A stretch of 64,000 bases of DNA from Actinoallomurus sp963799975 (GTDB taxonomy: Bacteria > Actinomycetota > Actinomycetes > Streptosporangiales > Streptosporangiaceae): contig CAWCZF010000002.1 in the NCBI GenBank assembly GCA_963799975.1, forward strand, positions 620,001-684,000. The letters run 5' to 3'. Below are positions 16,528 through 25,003 of this stretch, in pieces (positions within the stretch are counted from its first letter, which is position 1; each line of letters opens with the position of its first letter). The translations under genes and the position numbers were made by a program. The notes under the pieces are model-generated. The model saw only the letters and a program-made list of their open reading frames with translations, ran no database searches and was not told where the DNA came from.

Positions 16528-17106
16528 ATGTCGACGGACGGCGACTCCGGCAGGCGGGGACGCGGCCCGACCGACCCAGACCGCCGGGAACGGATCGCGG
16601 CGGCGGCGATCGCCGTGGTGGCCGAGCGCGGCGTCGAGGGCGTCACCCACCGCGCCGTCGCCGCGGCCGCGGGCGTACCCCTGGGTTCCACGACGTACCA
16701 CTTCGCGACGCTGGACGAACTGCTGGCCGAGGCGCTGCGCACCGCCGCCGAACACAACCTCGCCACCCTGCGCGCGTGGGAGCAGACCCTGCCGCCGGAC
16801 GCGGACCTGGCCGCCGCGCTCACCGACCTGGCCATGCGAGGGCTGGCCGAGGAGCGCGCGCGTACCGTCGTGGAGTACGAGCTGTACGTCGCGGCGCTCC
16901 ATCGGCCGCTGCTGCGGCGGGCGAGCATGGGCTGGGACGACGCGCTGGTGGAGCTGTTCACCTCCCGTACGGACCGGGTGACTGGGCGGCTGCTCGCGGC
17001 GGCGTTCTGCGGCCTGATGATGCAGGCCCTGCTCGCCGACCCGCCGCCCGCCCGCGCCGACGTGGACGCGATGTTCCGCCGCGTACTTCCCGGGCGCGCG
17101 CCGTAG
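16528..17106 (+). CDS. TetR-family regulator of the choline/betaine locus
   Basis: 192 residues from the ATG at 16528 (preceded by TGAGGGG). The helix-turn-helix is at about residues 22-65 (GVTHRAVAAAAGVPLGSTTYHFATLDELL), the BetI-like version of the TetR motif. The C-terminal part is helical. Divergent position to the aldehyde dehydrogenase and the strong palindrome between them suggest it senses choline or betaine aldehyde and represses both transcription units; this is inference by analogy with BetI. Confidence 0.9.
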   Translation: MSTDGDSGRRGRGPTDPDRRERIAAAAIAVVAERGVEGVTHRAVAAAAGVPLGSTTYHFATLDELLAEALRTAAEHNLATLRAWEQTLPPDADLAAALTDLAMRGLAEERARTVVEYELYVAALHRPLLRRASMGWDDALVELFTSRTDRVTGRLLAAAFCGLMMQALLADPPPARADVDAMFRRVLPGRAP

Positions 17107-17126
17107 ATCGGTCGTACGCTCGCGGG

Positions 17127-17549
17127 ATGGACTATCCGGAGCTGGAGCTGGGTCTGCCCGGGCCACAGCGGGACCGCGGGGTGGCGGCGATCCTGCGCGG
17201 GGAGAAGACGGCGCTCACGGGACTTTTGGAGATCCATGAGCAGGCCGGCGAGGCCGTACCCGAGGCCGGGCAGCGATACTGCGTGGTCGACTCGCAGGGG
17301 GCTCCGGCGGCCGTGATCGAGCTACTGGACGTGCGCGTGGTGCAGGTCAGGGAGATCGACGAGGAGTACGTGCGTGCCGAGGGACGCGGCTATGCCGACG
17401 TGTCGGACTGGCTCGCCGAGCATCGGGCGCTCTTCCAGAGCGAACCGGTGAGCGACCATCTCGGCCACACCCCGGACTTCGACAACGACACGATGGTCGT
17501 GGCGGAACGCTTCCGCCTCATACGTACGGCCGCCGAGCGCACGCCGTAG
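17127..17549 (+). CDS. ASCH-domain protein
   Basis: A 140-residue protein with the ASCH fold: the K-T signature in ILRGEKTALTGLLEIHEQAGE, a core strand PEAGQRYCVVDSQGAPAAVIEL, then the ADVSDWLAEHRALF helix and the C-terminal VAERFRLI strand. ASCH domains are PUA-like and bind nucleic acids or nucleotides; some have RNase or amidohydrolase activity. It starts 20 bases after the TetR gene and may be read through from it, but its function need not be linked. Confidence 0.85.
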   Translation: MDYPELELGLPGPQRDRGVAAILRGEKTALTGLLEIHEQAGEAVPEAGQRYCVVDSQGAPAAVIELLDVRVVQVREIDEEYVRAEGRGYADVSDWLAEHRALFQSEPVSDHLGHTPDFDNDTMVVAERFRLIRTAAERTP

Positions 17550-17550
17550 A

Positions 17551-17690
17551 TCACGCGGGTCGCGAGATCTGGATCGGGACGCCCGAGGACTGACGTGCGG
17601 GAGCAGCGACGGCCTCGATCTCGACCGTGAGCTCGGGCGTGGGCGTTCGGCTCCTCACGCGAAGCTCGGCGTCATAGCCTGAAGTCGTCG
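17551..17690 (-). pseudogene. C-terminal remnant resembling a RidA-family protein
   Basis: The minus strand shows an open stretch of about 45 codons ending at the TGA at 17551-17553, with ELTVEIEAVAAPAR near its middle. That strand is like the last beta-strand of RidA (Rid/YjgF) proteins. No start codon, N-terminal half or ribosome-binding site remains. It is probably a fragment, but the match is short. Confidence 0.3.
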
Positions 17691-17708
17691 GGCTTCAGGA
17701 GGTGCAGG

Positions 17709-18944
17709 GTGGTGCCTGAATCCAGCAAGGACGCGTTGGGCCCGGATCTCACGACCGGGCAGCGGATCAAGATACTCCGCGCACGTCGCGGCATGACGCG
17801 TGATGTTCTGGGCGCGCTCGTCGGCAGGTCGGGGAGCTGGGTCAAGGCCGTCGAGACCGGCCGTCTCCAGCAGCCGAAACTCCCGGTGCTCCTCCGCGTC
17901 GCCGAGGCCCTCCGCGTACGTGACCTGGCCGAGCTGACCGGCGGCCAGTCACTGCCGGTGCACCTGTTCGCGGGCCCCGGCCACCCGGCGCTGCCTGCTG
18001 TCCGCGACGCGATCAACAACCTCGTCCTCTCCGATGGACCACCCCCGCCCCTCGACCATCTGCAAGCACGGATCGCCGCCGCGTGGCGGGCGCGGCACGC
18101 CGCCCCCGACCATCGAACCGTTCTCGGCGCCCTGCTGCCGGACCTGATCCACGACGCGCAGCACGCGGGCCGGACCTACCGAGGCGACGACCGGCGACGC
18201 GCCCAGGCGATGCTCGCCGGCGTCTACAACCTCGCGCAGTTCTTCCTCGCCTACCAGCCTGCCGCCGACCTGCTGTGGCGGGTGGCCGAGCGTGCGTTGA
18301 CCGCCGCCCAGGACGCCGACAGCCCAGAAGCGATAGGCGGCGCGGTGTGGCTGCTGGCACAGGCGCATCGGGATGCCGGCGACTTCGAGGTCGCCGAGGC
18401 GGTCAACCGCCAGGGGCTCGGCCTGCTCCGCCCACACCTGGACGACGCCGACCCAGGCCTGCGCGCGATGTGGGGAGCGCTGCTTTTCGAGAGCGCCTAC
18501 ACCGCCGCGCGGGCCGGTGAGCGAGGCACGGCCTGGCGATTCTGGGATCAGGCGAGCGCCGTGGCGGAGCGGCTCCCCGCTGACTACTACGACCCGATGA
18601 CGTCCTTCAGCCAAGTCATCATGGGCGTCCACGCCGTCACCACGGCCGTGGAGCTCCGCCAAGGGGCCGAGAGTGAACGTCAGGCCAGACGGACCGCGCG
18701 GCTCACCATCCCGTCGCAGCCGAGGAGAGGACGCCACCTCGTCGAGGTCGCCCGCGCCCACCACCTGAACAACGACATGCCCGCCGCGCTCGGCTCGCTG
18801 GATTCGGCCTACGTCGTCGCGCCCGAGACGATCCGCTACAACGGGTACGCCCGACGTATCCTTCTCGAACTCACCACCGAAGGCCCACCGGGACTGCGCC
18901 GCAAGGCGAACGGACTGGCCGACAAGGTCGGCATCCTCGTGTGA
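17709..18944 (+). CDS. XRE-family regulator with TPR-like C-terminal domain
   Basis: A 411-residue protein. The N-terminal XRE helix-turn-helix spans about residues 15-70 (QRIKILRARRGMTRDVLGAL, GRSGSWVKAVETGR). About 300 helical residues follow with TPR-like pairs (…AEAVNRQGLGLLRPHLDD…, YVVAPETIRYNGYAR). This is the common actinomycete layout in which the TPR part may bind a peptide or partner protein. GTG start after AGGAGG. It precedes a coupled set of three small genes, which may be its targets. Confidence 0.85.
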   Translation: MVPESSKDALGPDLTTGQRIKILRARRGMTRDVLGALVGRSGSWVKAVETGRLQQPKLPVLLRVAEALRVRDLAELTGGQSLPVHLFAGPGHPALPAVRDAINNLVLSDGPPPPLDHLQARIAAAWRARHAAPDHRTVLGALLPDLIHDAQHAGRTYRGDDRRRAQAMLAGVYNLAQFFLAYQPAADLLWRVAERALTAAQDADSPEAIGGAVWLLAQAHRDAGDFEVAEAVNRQGLGLLRPHLDDADPGLRAMWGALLFESAYTAARAGERGTAWRFWDQASAVAERLPADYYDPMTSFSQVIMGVHAVTTAVELRQGAESERQARRTARLTIPSQPRRGRHLVEVARAHHLNNDMPAALGSLDSAYVVAPETIRYNGYARRILLELTTEGPPGLRRKANGLADKVGILV

Positions 18945-19032
18945 CCAAGAGGGCACAGACCGTACCCATTCGAGTCTGACGTCGCCCCTACCGTCCACGT
19001 TACGTGTTCAGACCGGTAGGAGGACGATCACG

Positions 19033-19356
19033 ATGCATGCGATCACGGATCCAACGGCGGCGGTTCGTGCGGCCGCGTTGGAACGGCTGGGCGATCTGGA
19101 GACGGCGCTCACCGCACATGGTTTCGCCGTCGAGGTCGAGGTGAAGTTCTGGGCACTCACGGCGGTCAGCCGTGCGGAGAAGCTTTCTCCCGCGCGGTCC
19201 CAGCGTGTGCAACTCGCCCTCGATCCGCAGGGCGGGCTCAACTGGTACTGGGCCCCATCCGCCCGCGACGACATCGAACTGTTAGGCCCCGCCTCGGCGG
19301 TCGATAAGACCGTCGAACTGATCGCCTCGGCACTACACAAGGCAGGCCGCCAGTGA
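19033..19356 (+). CDS. Conserved-looking small protein of unknown function
   Basis: The 107-residue product has a mixed alpha/beta pattern: ITDPTAAVRAAALERLGDLE (helix), FAVEVEVKFWALTAVSRA and VQLALDPQGGLNWYWAPSAR (strands), and a C-terminal helix VDKTVELIASALH. No signal peptide or membrane segment. The ATG follows GTAGGAGGACGATCACG. It overlaps the next ORF by 4 bases (GTGA) and is likely in an operon with it. The family is not recognised. Confidence 0.65.
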   Translation: MHAITDPTAAVRAAALERLGDLETALTAHGFAVEVEVKFWALTAVSRAEKLSPARSQRVQLALDPQGGLNWYWAPSARDDIELLGPASAVDKTVELIASALHKAGRQ

Positions 19357-19538
19357 GCGTCAACAGCGGCAGCGAGGGCGTGTTCGGCCGCCAGGCCCTC
19401 CATGCCCGCCGCGTGCGGGAGGGCTCCGGGGCACCGGTTCGCCCGGAGGTGCCGACGCCGGCGGAGGCGGCCGCCCCTCGCACGGCGAGCGGCGAGCCAG
19501 CGTCTCCGGGCTCCGGCACGCTGCGGATGGACCGATGA
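19353..19538 (+). CDS. Small hypothetical protein in coupled operon
   Basis: A 61-residue ORF starting at a GTG that overlaps the upstream stop (GTGA) and ending in a TGA that overlaps the next ATG (ATGA). Composition is Pro/Ala/Arg-rich and looks disordered; no domain is recognised. The case for it being real is the coupling at both ends. It could instead be a spacer that only carries ribosomes to the next gene. Confidence 0.4.
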   Translation: MSVNSGSEGVFGRQALHARRVREGSGAPVRPEVPTPAEAAAPRTASGEPASPGSGTLRMDR

Positions 19539-19888
19539 CGCCGCCGGAGCCCGACCAGCTGCTGCGGCCGCGTGAGGTGGCCCGGCTGCTGGACGTACGG
19601 GTTCCGCAGGTGGCGTGGTGGGCGCGGACCGGTGTCCTGGAGCCGTCGGTGCGTACTCCCGGTGGGCATCGCCGGTACCGCCGCGCCGACATCCTCGCGT
19701 TCCGTGCCACAGCCGCCGAGCCCACGCCGGAGCGGCGGCGGCAGGAGACGGACGCGGTGCGCCTGTACGAGCAAGGGTGGTCGATCCGGCAGGTCGGGGC
19801 GCGGCTCGGCTGGGGATACGGGCCTACCCGCCGGGTCCTGTTGCGTCACACGACTCTCAGAACACGCTCTGAGAGGAGGACACCGTGA
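19535..19888 (+). CDS. MerR/excisionase-type helix-turn-helix protein with second HTH
   Basis: 117 residues. Residues about 9-55 are an excisionase/MerR-like winged helix (LLRPREVARLLDVRVPQVAW, WARTGVLEPSVRTPGGHRRYRR). Residues about 68-100 form a second helix-turn-helix-like segment (DAVRLYEQGWSIRQVGARLG) like those in resolvase and helix-turn-helix-28-type proteins. It overlaps the preceding ORF by 4 bases. The mix suggests DNA binding for control or recombination, but no integrase is nearby. Confidence 0.75.
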   Translation: MTPPEPDQLLRPREVARLLDVRVPQVAWWARTGVLEPSVRTPGGHRRYRRADILAFRATAAEPTPERRRQETDAVRLYEQGWSIRQVGARLGWGYGPTRRVLLRHTTLRTRSERRTP

Positions 19889-19977
19889 GCACCGGAGTGA
19901 GCTGGATCTGACCACCACCGGCCAGCGAGAGACGGGGTCGGGCTCCACCACGAAACGCCTCGGGCGGCGGGGCCGGG

Positions 19978-20694
19978 TCAGGCGTCCAGCCAGATGTAGC
20001 CGGCGAAGCGGCCCGTCGTGTGGTCTCGGCGGTACGAGTAGAGCTCCGGGGACTCGATGGTGCAGCGGTCGTCGTGGCGTACGTCGGTGACGCCCTCGGT
20101 GGCCAGTTGGGCCGCGATGCCCGCGCGCAGGTTCAGGGCGGGGGTGGCCTGCCTCGTCTCCGACCACGACTGTGGCAGTTCTGCGGCGACCTCGTCGCGT
20201 AGCTCCGCGGACACCTCATAACAGAGGCCGCACGCCGACGGGCCGACCAGTGCCGTCATACGGGCCGGGTCCGCGCCACGGCCGATCATCGCGCGGACCA
20301 GCGCCGGTACGACGCCCAATGTCGTGCCGGCGCGGCCCGAGTGAGCGGCACCCACCACGCCGGCTTCGGCGTCGGCGACCAGCACCGGGGCGCAGTCGGC
20401 GACGAGCACGCACAGGCCCAGGCCCGGTTCAGTGGTGAAGATCGCGTCCAGCGCCGGCGGGTCCTGCCCCCACGGCTCGGTCACGTGCGTCACCGCGGCG
20501 CTGTGCACCTGCCGCATGTAGACCACGCGCTGGGGGTCCAGGCCGAGGTCGCGGGCGGTACGGTCGCGGTTCTCACGTACCGTCGCCGGGTCGTCGCCCA
20601 CCGCTCCGCCGAGGTTGCGGCTGTCGTACGGTGCGGGACTCGTGCCGCCGTGACGGTCGGTGAAGACCGTGTGGACCCGAGCGGCCGGCTTCAT
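19978..20694 (-). CDS. pgeF: Peptidoglycan editing factor PgeF (YfiH/laccase-fold)
   Basis: A 238-residue single-domain multicopper-oxidase-fold (CNF1/YfiH-like) protein. The metal/active-site residues are visible: H64 in RQVHSAAV, C101 in VADCAPVLV, H118 in GAAHSGRAG, plus the GPSACGLCYEV loop. In E. coli PgeF removes wrongly incorporated L-serine from muropeptide precursors. In actinomycetes the gene is often near ftsZ and division genes, but here none is adjacent. ATG start after GGGGAGGG. Confidence 0.92.
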   Translation of the reverse strand: MKPAARVHTVFTDRHGGTSPAPYDSRNLGGAVGDDPATVRENRDRTARDLGLDPQRVVYMRQVHSAAVTHVTEPWGQDPPALDAIFTTEPGLGLCVLVADCAPVLVADAEAGVVGAAHSGRAGTTLGVVPALVRAMIGRGADPARMTALVGPSACGLCYEVSAELRDEVAAELPQSWSETRQATPALNLRAGIAAQLATEGVTDVRHDDRCTIESPELYSYRRDHTTGRFAGYIWLDA

Positions 20695-20775
20695 CGCGTG
20701 GTTCCCTCCCCGGTTGCGTCGCCGCCGAGACTACCCGCAGCCCCTGCCACCGTGGCCGCCCCGGCGTCCCCGGGG

Positions 20776-21699
20776 CTACAGCGTGATGACCGCCTTGTGG
20801 AAGCCCTCCGGCTTGGCCTCCAGTGCCGCGTACGCCTCGGCGGCACGCTCCAGCGGGAAGTGGTGCGTGAGCAGCGTGCCGACGTCCAGGCGGCCGGCGG
20901 CGAGGAGGCGCATGGCCGCGCGGGTGGCGGAGGCGAGCAGGTGGCGGTCGCGGACGTGGGCGTTGACGACGTCCAGGGCCTTCCAGTTCCACCCGCCGAG
21001 GTCCACCTCGCGTACGCCCTGGTGGTAGCCGAGGATCGACAGCGTCCCGTGCTCGGCTACGACACGCGACGCCAGCTCCAGCCCGCTCCGTGTCCCGCTG
21101 GCCTCCACCACCAGGTCCGCCGGGCCCGGCAGCACGTCGCCGGGGCTGAACCCTGTCGTGCCCGGCGCGGCCGAGCGTGCGTCCGCGCGCGGGTCGATCG
21201 CCCACACGGCCGAGACCGGGCTCGACGCGAGCAGCCGCGCCATCACCAGCCCCATGAAGCCCAGCCCGACCACCGCGGTCGTCGCGCCGATGGCGGGAAC
21301 CGCGCGCCGGTACCCCTCGACGACGCACCCGAGCGGCTCCCCGAGCGCGACCGCCGGGTCGACCTCCTCGGGGACCAACACGACGTCGGCCGGGTCGGCG
21401 GTCACGTAGTCGGCGAAGGAGGGCACCAGCCGCCCGGTGACGACCTGGCCCGGCCGCAGCCCGTGCACGCCCGCGCCCACCGCGTGGACGACGCCGACCG
21501 GCTCGTGCCCGAGCGGCAGCGGCATGCCGCCGTCCCCGGGCCCGGACCGCCAGTCCTCCAGGTCGCTGGCGCAGATCCCCACCCGCGACACCTTCACCAG
21601 CACCTGCCCGGCGCCGGGCGGGTCGAACGACCGCGTGCGCACGGTGAAGGTGCGCGGCGCGGTGACCTCGGCGACCCGGCCCACGACGGGTGCGGTCAT
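20776..21699 (-). CDS. Zinc-type alcohol dehydrogenase (MDR family)
   Basis: A 307-residue medium-chain dehydrogenase: GroES-like half with VGICASDLEDW (zinc-side Cys) and PLGHEPVGVV (GHE motif), and Rossmann half with VVGLGFMGLVMARLL. It lacks the four-Cys structural zinc loop, as in sorbitol- or threonine-type short members. The ATG at 21699 overlaps the stop of the enolase-superfamily gene (ATGA), so it is the last gene of the sugar operon. It probably oxidises a polyol or sugar acid made in the pathway. Substrate unknown. Confidence 0.85.
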   Translation of the reverse strand: MTAPVVGRVAEVTAPRTFTVRTRSFDPPGAGQVLVKVSRVGICASDLEDWRSGPGDGGMPLPLGHEPVGVVHAVGAGVHGLRPGQVVTGRLVPSFADYVTADPADVVLVPEEVDPAVALGEPLGCVVEGYRRAVPAIGATTAVVGLGFMGLVMARLLASSPVSAVWAIDPRADARSAAPGTTGFSPGDVLPGPADLVVEASGTRSGLELASRVVAEHGTLSILGYHQGVREVDLGGWNWKALDVVNAHVRDRHLLASATRAAMRLLAAGRLDVGTLLTHHFPLERAAEAYAALEAKPEGFHKAVITL

Positions 21700-22829
21700 G
21701 CCGCCCACAGCGACTCACCTCCCGAGTAGCGCGCGACGACGTCCGGGTCCAGCTCCAGCCCCAGGCCGGGCGCGGTGGGGATGGCGAGCATGCCGTCCGC
21801 GTCCAGGTGCCAGCCGCGTGTCGTGATGTCGTCGATGTAGGCCGACCCGGTCATGTACTCCACATGGTCGGTGCCGGGCAGCGCGGAGGCGAGGTGCAGG
21901 TCGGCGGCCAGGCCGACGGCGGTGTTCCAGCCGTGCGGGATGAGCCGGATCCCGTGGTCGTCGGCCGCCCAGCCGATGCGGCGTGCCTCGCTGAGCCCGC
22001 CGACCTTGGTCGTGTCGGGCTGCACGATGTCCAGCGCGCGCCCGGCGAGCCACGGCTGGAAGCTCTGCCGCCGCGTCAGCACCTCGCCGCCGGAGATCGG
22101 CACCGGCGCCTGCCGCCGCAGCTCGGCGTAGTCGGCCAGTGCGTCCGGGCGCAGCGGCTCCTCGAACCACGCGACGTCGTACGCGGCGAGCATGTGCGCG
22201 GTGCGCAGCGCCCACTTGTAGTCGCCCGCCCAGAACGCGTCGCTGCCGCCCGCGTCCACCATGAGCGCCGCGTCGCCCGCGGCCTCGCGCGCCGCGCGTA
22301 CGATCGCCTCGTCCACGCCGGCGCTGTGCCGCCCGAACGGGCCCCAGCCCACCTTGAAGGCGCGAAAGCCCTGGTCGCGCAGCTTGGCGATGTGGTCGGC
22401 GAGCACCGGCGGCTCGTCCATCAGCAGCGAGGCGTACGGGCGGACGCGCTCGCGGTACCGCCCGCCCAGCAGCCGGCCGACGGGCTGGCCGGTGGCCTGG
22501 CCGAGGATGTCCCACAGCGCGATGTCGATCCCGCTGATCGCGTGGGTGAGCGACCCGCCGCGGCCCAGCCAGAAGCTCGCCTGGTGCAGCCGCTCGCTGA
22601 CCCGCTCGGGTTCCAGCGCGTTCTCCTCGCGCCAGTACGGCTCCAGCACCGTGATGGCGGCGCGTACGAGGTCCCGGTCGGTGTAGACGCTGCCGATGCC
22701 GACCAGGTCCTCGTCGGTGTGCACGGCGATCAGGGTGTGGATGCTGTCGTCGGGCCGCAGCTCGGTGGCCCACCCGCCCTTGGGTGTGGCACCTCGCAGC
22801 CCGACGGCGCGGATCGCACGGATCTTCAT
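21696..22829 (-). CDS. Mandelate racemase/muconate lactonising enzyme family (sugar-acid dehydratase-like)
   Basis: A 377-residue enolase-superfamily enzyme. A capping domain (residues about 1-125) is followed by a barrel with the catalytic KVGW (K159), metal ligands D192 (MVDAGGSD), E224 (WFEEPL) and E249 (ISGGEVL), D272 (VQPDTTKVGG) and the base H299 in IPHGWNT. This set fits an acid-sugar dehydratase (galactonate/gluconate-like) better than a racemase. It shares an operon with an ABC sugar importer and dehydrogenases, so it likely dehydrates an aldonic acid. ATG overlaps nothing; the next gene overlaps its stop. Confidence 0.88.
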   Translation of the reverse strand: MKIRAIRAVGLRGATPKGGWATELRPDDSIHTLIAVHTDEDLVGIGSVYTDRDLVRAAITVLEPYWREENALEPERVSERLHQASFWLGRGGSLTHAISGIDIALWDILGQATGQPVGRLLGGRYRERVRPYASLLMDEPPVLADHIAKLRDQGFRAFKVGWGPFGRHSAGVDEAIVRAAREAAGDAALMVDAGGSDAFWAGDYKWALRTAHMLAAYDVAWFEEPLRPDALADYAELRRQAPVPISGGEVLTRRQSFQPWLAGRALDIVQPDTTKVGGLSEARRIGWAADDHGIRLIPHGWNTAVGLAADLHLASALPGTDHVEYMTGSAYIDDITTRGWHLDADGMLAIPTAPGLGLELDPDVVARYSGGESLWAA

Positions 22830-22844
22830 GTGGCGTGAGTCCCC

Positions 22845-24143
22845 TCAGGCATGGTCGACGATCTTCTGCAACTCGCGTCGCAACGCGCCCGCGGCCTGTT
22901 CCGGGGTCTCCGCGCCGCGCAGCGAGGCGTTGAAGTGCTTGGCCATCGCCAGTGACATGTCCGCGTAGTACGGCGAGACCGGCGGCGTGGTGGTGTCCGG
23001 CACGACCGTACGAGCGCGGGCGAGCACGGGCATTGTCTTGAGCACCTGCGCGTCGCTGTACAGCCCGGACAGCGTCGGCATCAGCGAGCCCTCGGTGGCC
23101 CAGATCCGCTGCTGCGGCGCGGCGGTCAGGTACGTCATCAGCGCCCAGGCCAGGTCCTTGCGCTTGGAGCGTGCGTTGAGGAACAGGTTCCAGCCGCCGC
23201 CGACGTTGACCTTCGGCATCCCGGCGTCGGCGGTCGGCAGCTCGGCCACGCCGACCTGGGCGGTGCTCAGCTTGGACTGGCTCTTGTCGGAGACGACGCT
23301 GTAGAGGTAGCCCCAGCTGCGCAGGAAGACCGCCTTGCCGCCGACGAACGACCCGGCCGACTCGTCCTCCTTGAACGTCGCCACGGCGGCCGGCGACGTG
23401 CCGCCGGTGACCATCGCGCGCTCGATCCCCAGGCCGCGGACGGCGGCCGGCTCCCCGATCACGACCTTGCCGCCGCGCAGGACGTCGCCGCCGGCGGTGC
23501 GGACGAACTCCAGGCCGTTGACGCTGCCGCCCTCGTACTGCGCGCCCTGGAAGACGTAGCCGTTGGGGATCTTCGCGTCCCTCATGACCTTGTGCGCCAT
23601 CTCCTGCAACTCCTGCCAGGTGCCGGGCGCGTGGCCGTAGCCGGCCTTCTCCAGCAGGTCCTTGCGGTAGTACAGGAAGCCCGCGTCGTTGAACCACGGG
23701 ACGCCGAAGATCTTGCCCTCGTACGTGTTGGCGGCGACGGTGGCCGGCAGGAACGCCTTGCGCATCGCGGGGGTGAACCTCGACGTCAGGTCCGCGAGCC
23801 AGCCGTGCGCGCCGAGCTGTGCGGGCCAGGAGATGTCCCCGGCGATGACGTCGATGCCGCCGGACCCGGCCTGGAACTGGGTGCGGATCTGGTCGAAGTA
23901 GGCACTGGAGTCCTCGGGCATCGCCCGCAGCTCGACCGTCGCGCCGTGCGCGGCCTCGAACGGCTTCAGCCGCGCCGCCAGCATGTCGTGGTGGTCGGAG
24001 GTGGTCGCGAGCACGACCTTCGCGGTGCCGCCACCGCCGCCGTCCCCGCCGGCGCCGCAGGCGCTCAGGCCGATGAGGGCGGCGCCGGCGGTGCCGGCCT
24101 GGAGGAAGCGTCGCCGGGACACGGGGGGTACGGGTGATGGCAT
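22845..24143 (-). CDS. Sugar ABC transporter substrate-binding lipoprotein
   Basis: 432 residues. The N-terminus has a twin-arginine-like SRRRFLQAGTAG followed by a lipobox LSAC (Cys about residue 29), so it is exported by Tat and lipid-anchored. The rest is an extracellular solute-binding protein family 1 domain (ITSDHHDM-type start, GIDVIAGDISWPAQL, PWFNDAGFLYYRKDLLEKAGY, WNLFLNARSKRKDLAW). It delivers an oligosaccharide to the two permeases encoded just upstream in the same operon. No ATPase gene is present; such systems often share MsiK. Confidence 0.93.
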   Translation of the reverse strand: MPSPVPPVSRRRFLQAGTAGAALIGLSACGAGGDGGGGGTAKVVLATTSDHHDMLAARLKPFEAAHGATVELRAMPEDSSAYFDQIRTQFQAGSGGIDVIAGDISWPAQLGAHGWLADLTSRFTPAMRKAFLPATVAANTYEGKIFGVPWFNDAGFLYYRKDLLEKAGYGHAPGTWQELQEMAHKVMRDAKIPNGYVFQGAQYEGGSVNGLEFVRTAGGDVLRGGKVVIGEPAAVRGLGIERAMVTGGTSPAAVATFKEDESAGSFVGGKAVFLRSWGYLYSVVSDKSQSKLSTAQVGVAELPTADAGMPKVNVGGGWNLFLNARSKRKDLAWALMTYLTAAPQQRIWATEGSLMPTLSGLYSDAQVLKTMPVLARARTVVPDTTTPPVSPYYADMSLAMAKHFNASLRGAETPEQAAGALRRELQKIVDHA

Positions 24144-24178
24144 GAGCTGGTCCTCTCGCGAGTACGGGCGGGGCTGGG

Positions 24179-25000
24179 TCAGCCCTTGAGTGCGCCGGCG
24201 GTCAGGCCCGCGACCAGGCGGCGCTGGAAGGCGAAGACGATGACGAGCAGCGGCACGGTCACGGCGATCGCCGCGGCGGCCTGCGCGCCGTAGTCGATGG
24301 TGTTGGTCGTGGCGAAGCCCGGGATCGCGACGGTCACGGGCCAGCGGGACTGGGAGAACAGGAAGGTGTTGGCGAACAGGAACTCGTTCCAGGCGAAGAT
24401 GAAGACCAGCAGCCCGGCGGTGACGACCCCGGGCGCGGCGAGCGGCAGGATGATGCGGGTGAGGGTCTGCCGCGTGGACGCGCCGTCGCAGCGCGCGGCC
24501 TCCTCCAGGTCACGCGGCAGGCCGCGGAAGAACGCGGTGAGGATCCACACGGTCAGCGGCAGCGCGAACGCGCTGTCCACCGCGACGATGGCCGGATAGG
24601 TGTCGAGCAGGCCGAGCGTGCGGAACTCCTTGAACAGCGGCGCGATGATGGCGACCGTGGGGAAGAAGGCCAGCGCGAGGAAGCCGGTGAGCAGCGCGGA
24701 CTTGCCGCGGAACCGCAGCCGCGCCAGCGGATAGGCCGCGAGCACGCCGAACGTCAGCGAGACGGCCGTCGTGCAGCCCGCGATCAGCGCGCTGTTGAGC
24801 AGCGCGCGCCGGAACACCGAAGCCCCGAACACCGTGGCGTAGTTGTGCAGTGTCGGGTGCGAGGGCACGATCGGCGGCGGCGTCGCGAACAGGTCCGGCC
24901 GCGGGCTGAGGCTCATCTTCAGCACCCACAGCACCGGGGCGATGCCGGCCAGCACGAACACCACGAGGAACGCGGAGAACAGAACGCGTCGTACGGTCAT
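24179..25000 (-). CDS. Carbohydrate ABC transporter permease (MalG type)
   Basis: A 273-residue inner membrane protein with six predicted helices and the EAA loop LEEAARCDGASTRQTL before the fifth helix, where the ATPase docks. N-terminus VRRVLFSAFLVVFVLAGIAPVLW is the first helix. Paired with the MalF-type gene immediately upstream (4-base gap) and the binding-protein gene downstream. Confidence 0.93.
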   Translation of the reverse strand: MTVRRVLFSAFLVVFVLAGIAPVLWVLKMSLSPRPDLFATPPPIVPSHPTLHNYATVFGASVFRRALLNSALIAGCTTAVSLTFGVLAAYPLARLRFRGKSALLTGFLALAFFPTVAIIAPLFKEFRTLGLLDTYPAIVAVDSAFALPLTVWILTAFFRGLPRDLEEAARCDGASTRQTLTRIILPLAAPGVVTAGLLVFIFAWNEFLFANTFLFSQSRWPVTVAIPGFATTNTIDYGAQAAAAIAVTVPLLVIVFAFQRRLVAGLTAGALKG

Positions 25001-25003
25001 GAG

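Noticed and set aside
19353..19538. Idea that the 61-aa ORF is an antitoxin or lasso-type precursor
   Set aside because: No core/leader pattern, modification enzyme or toxin partner is present; kept only as a hypothetical coupled ORF.
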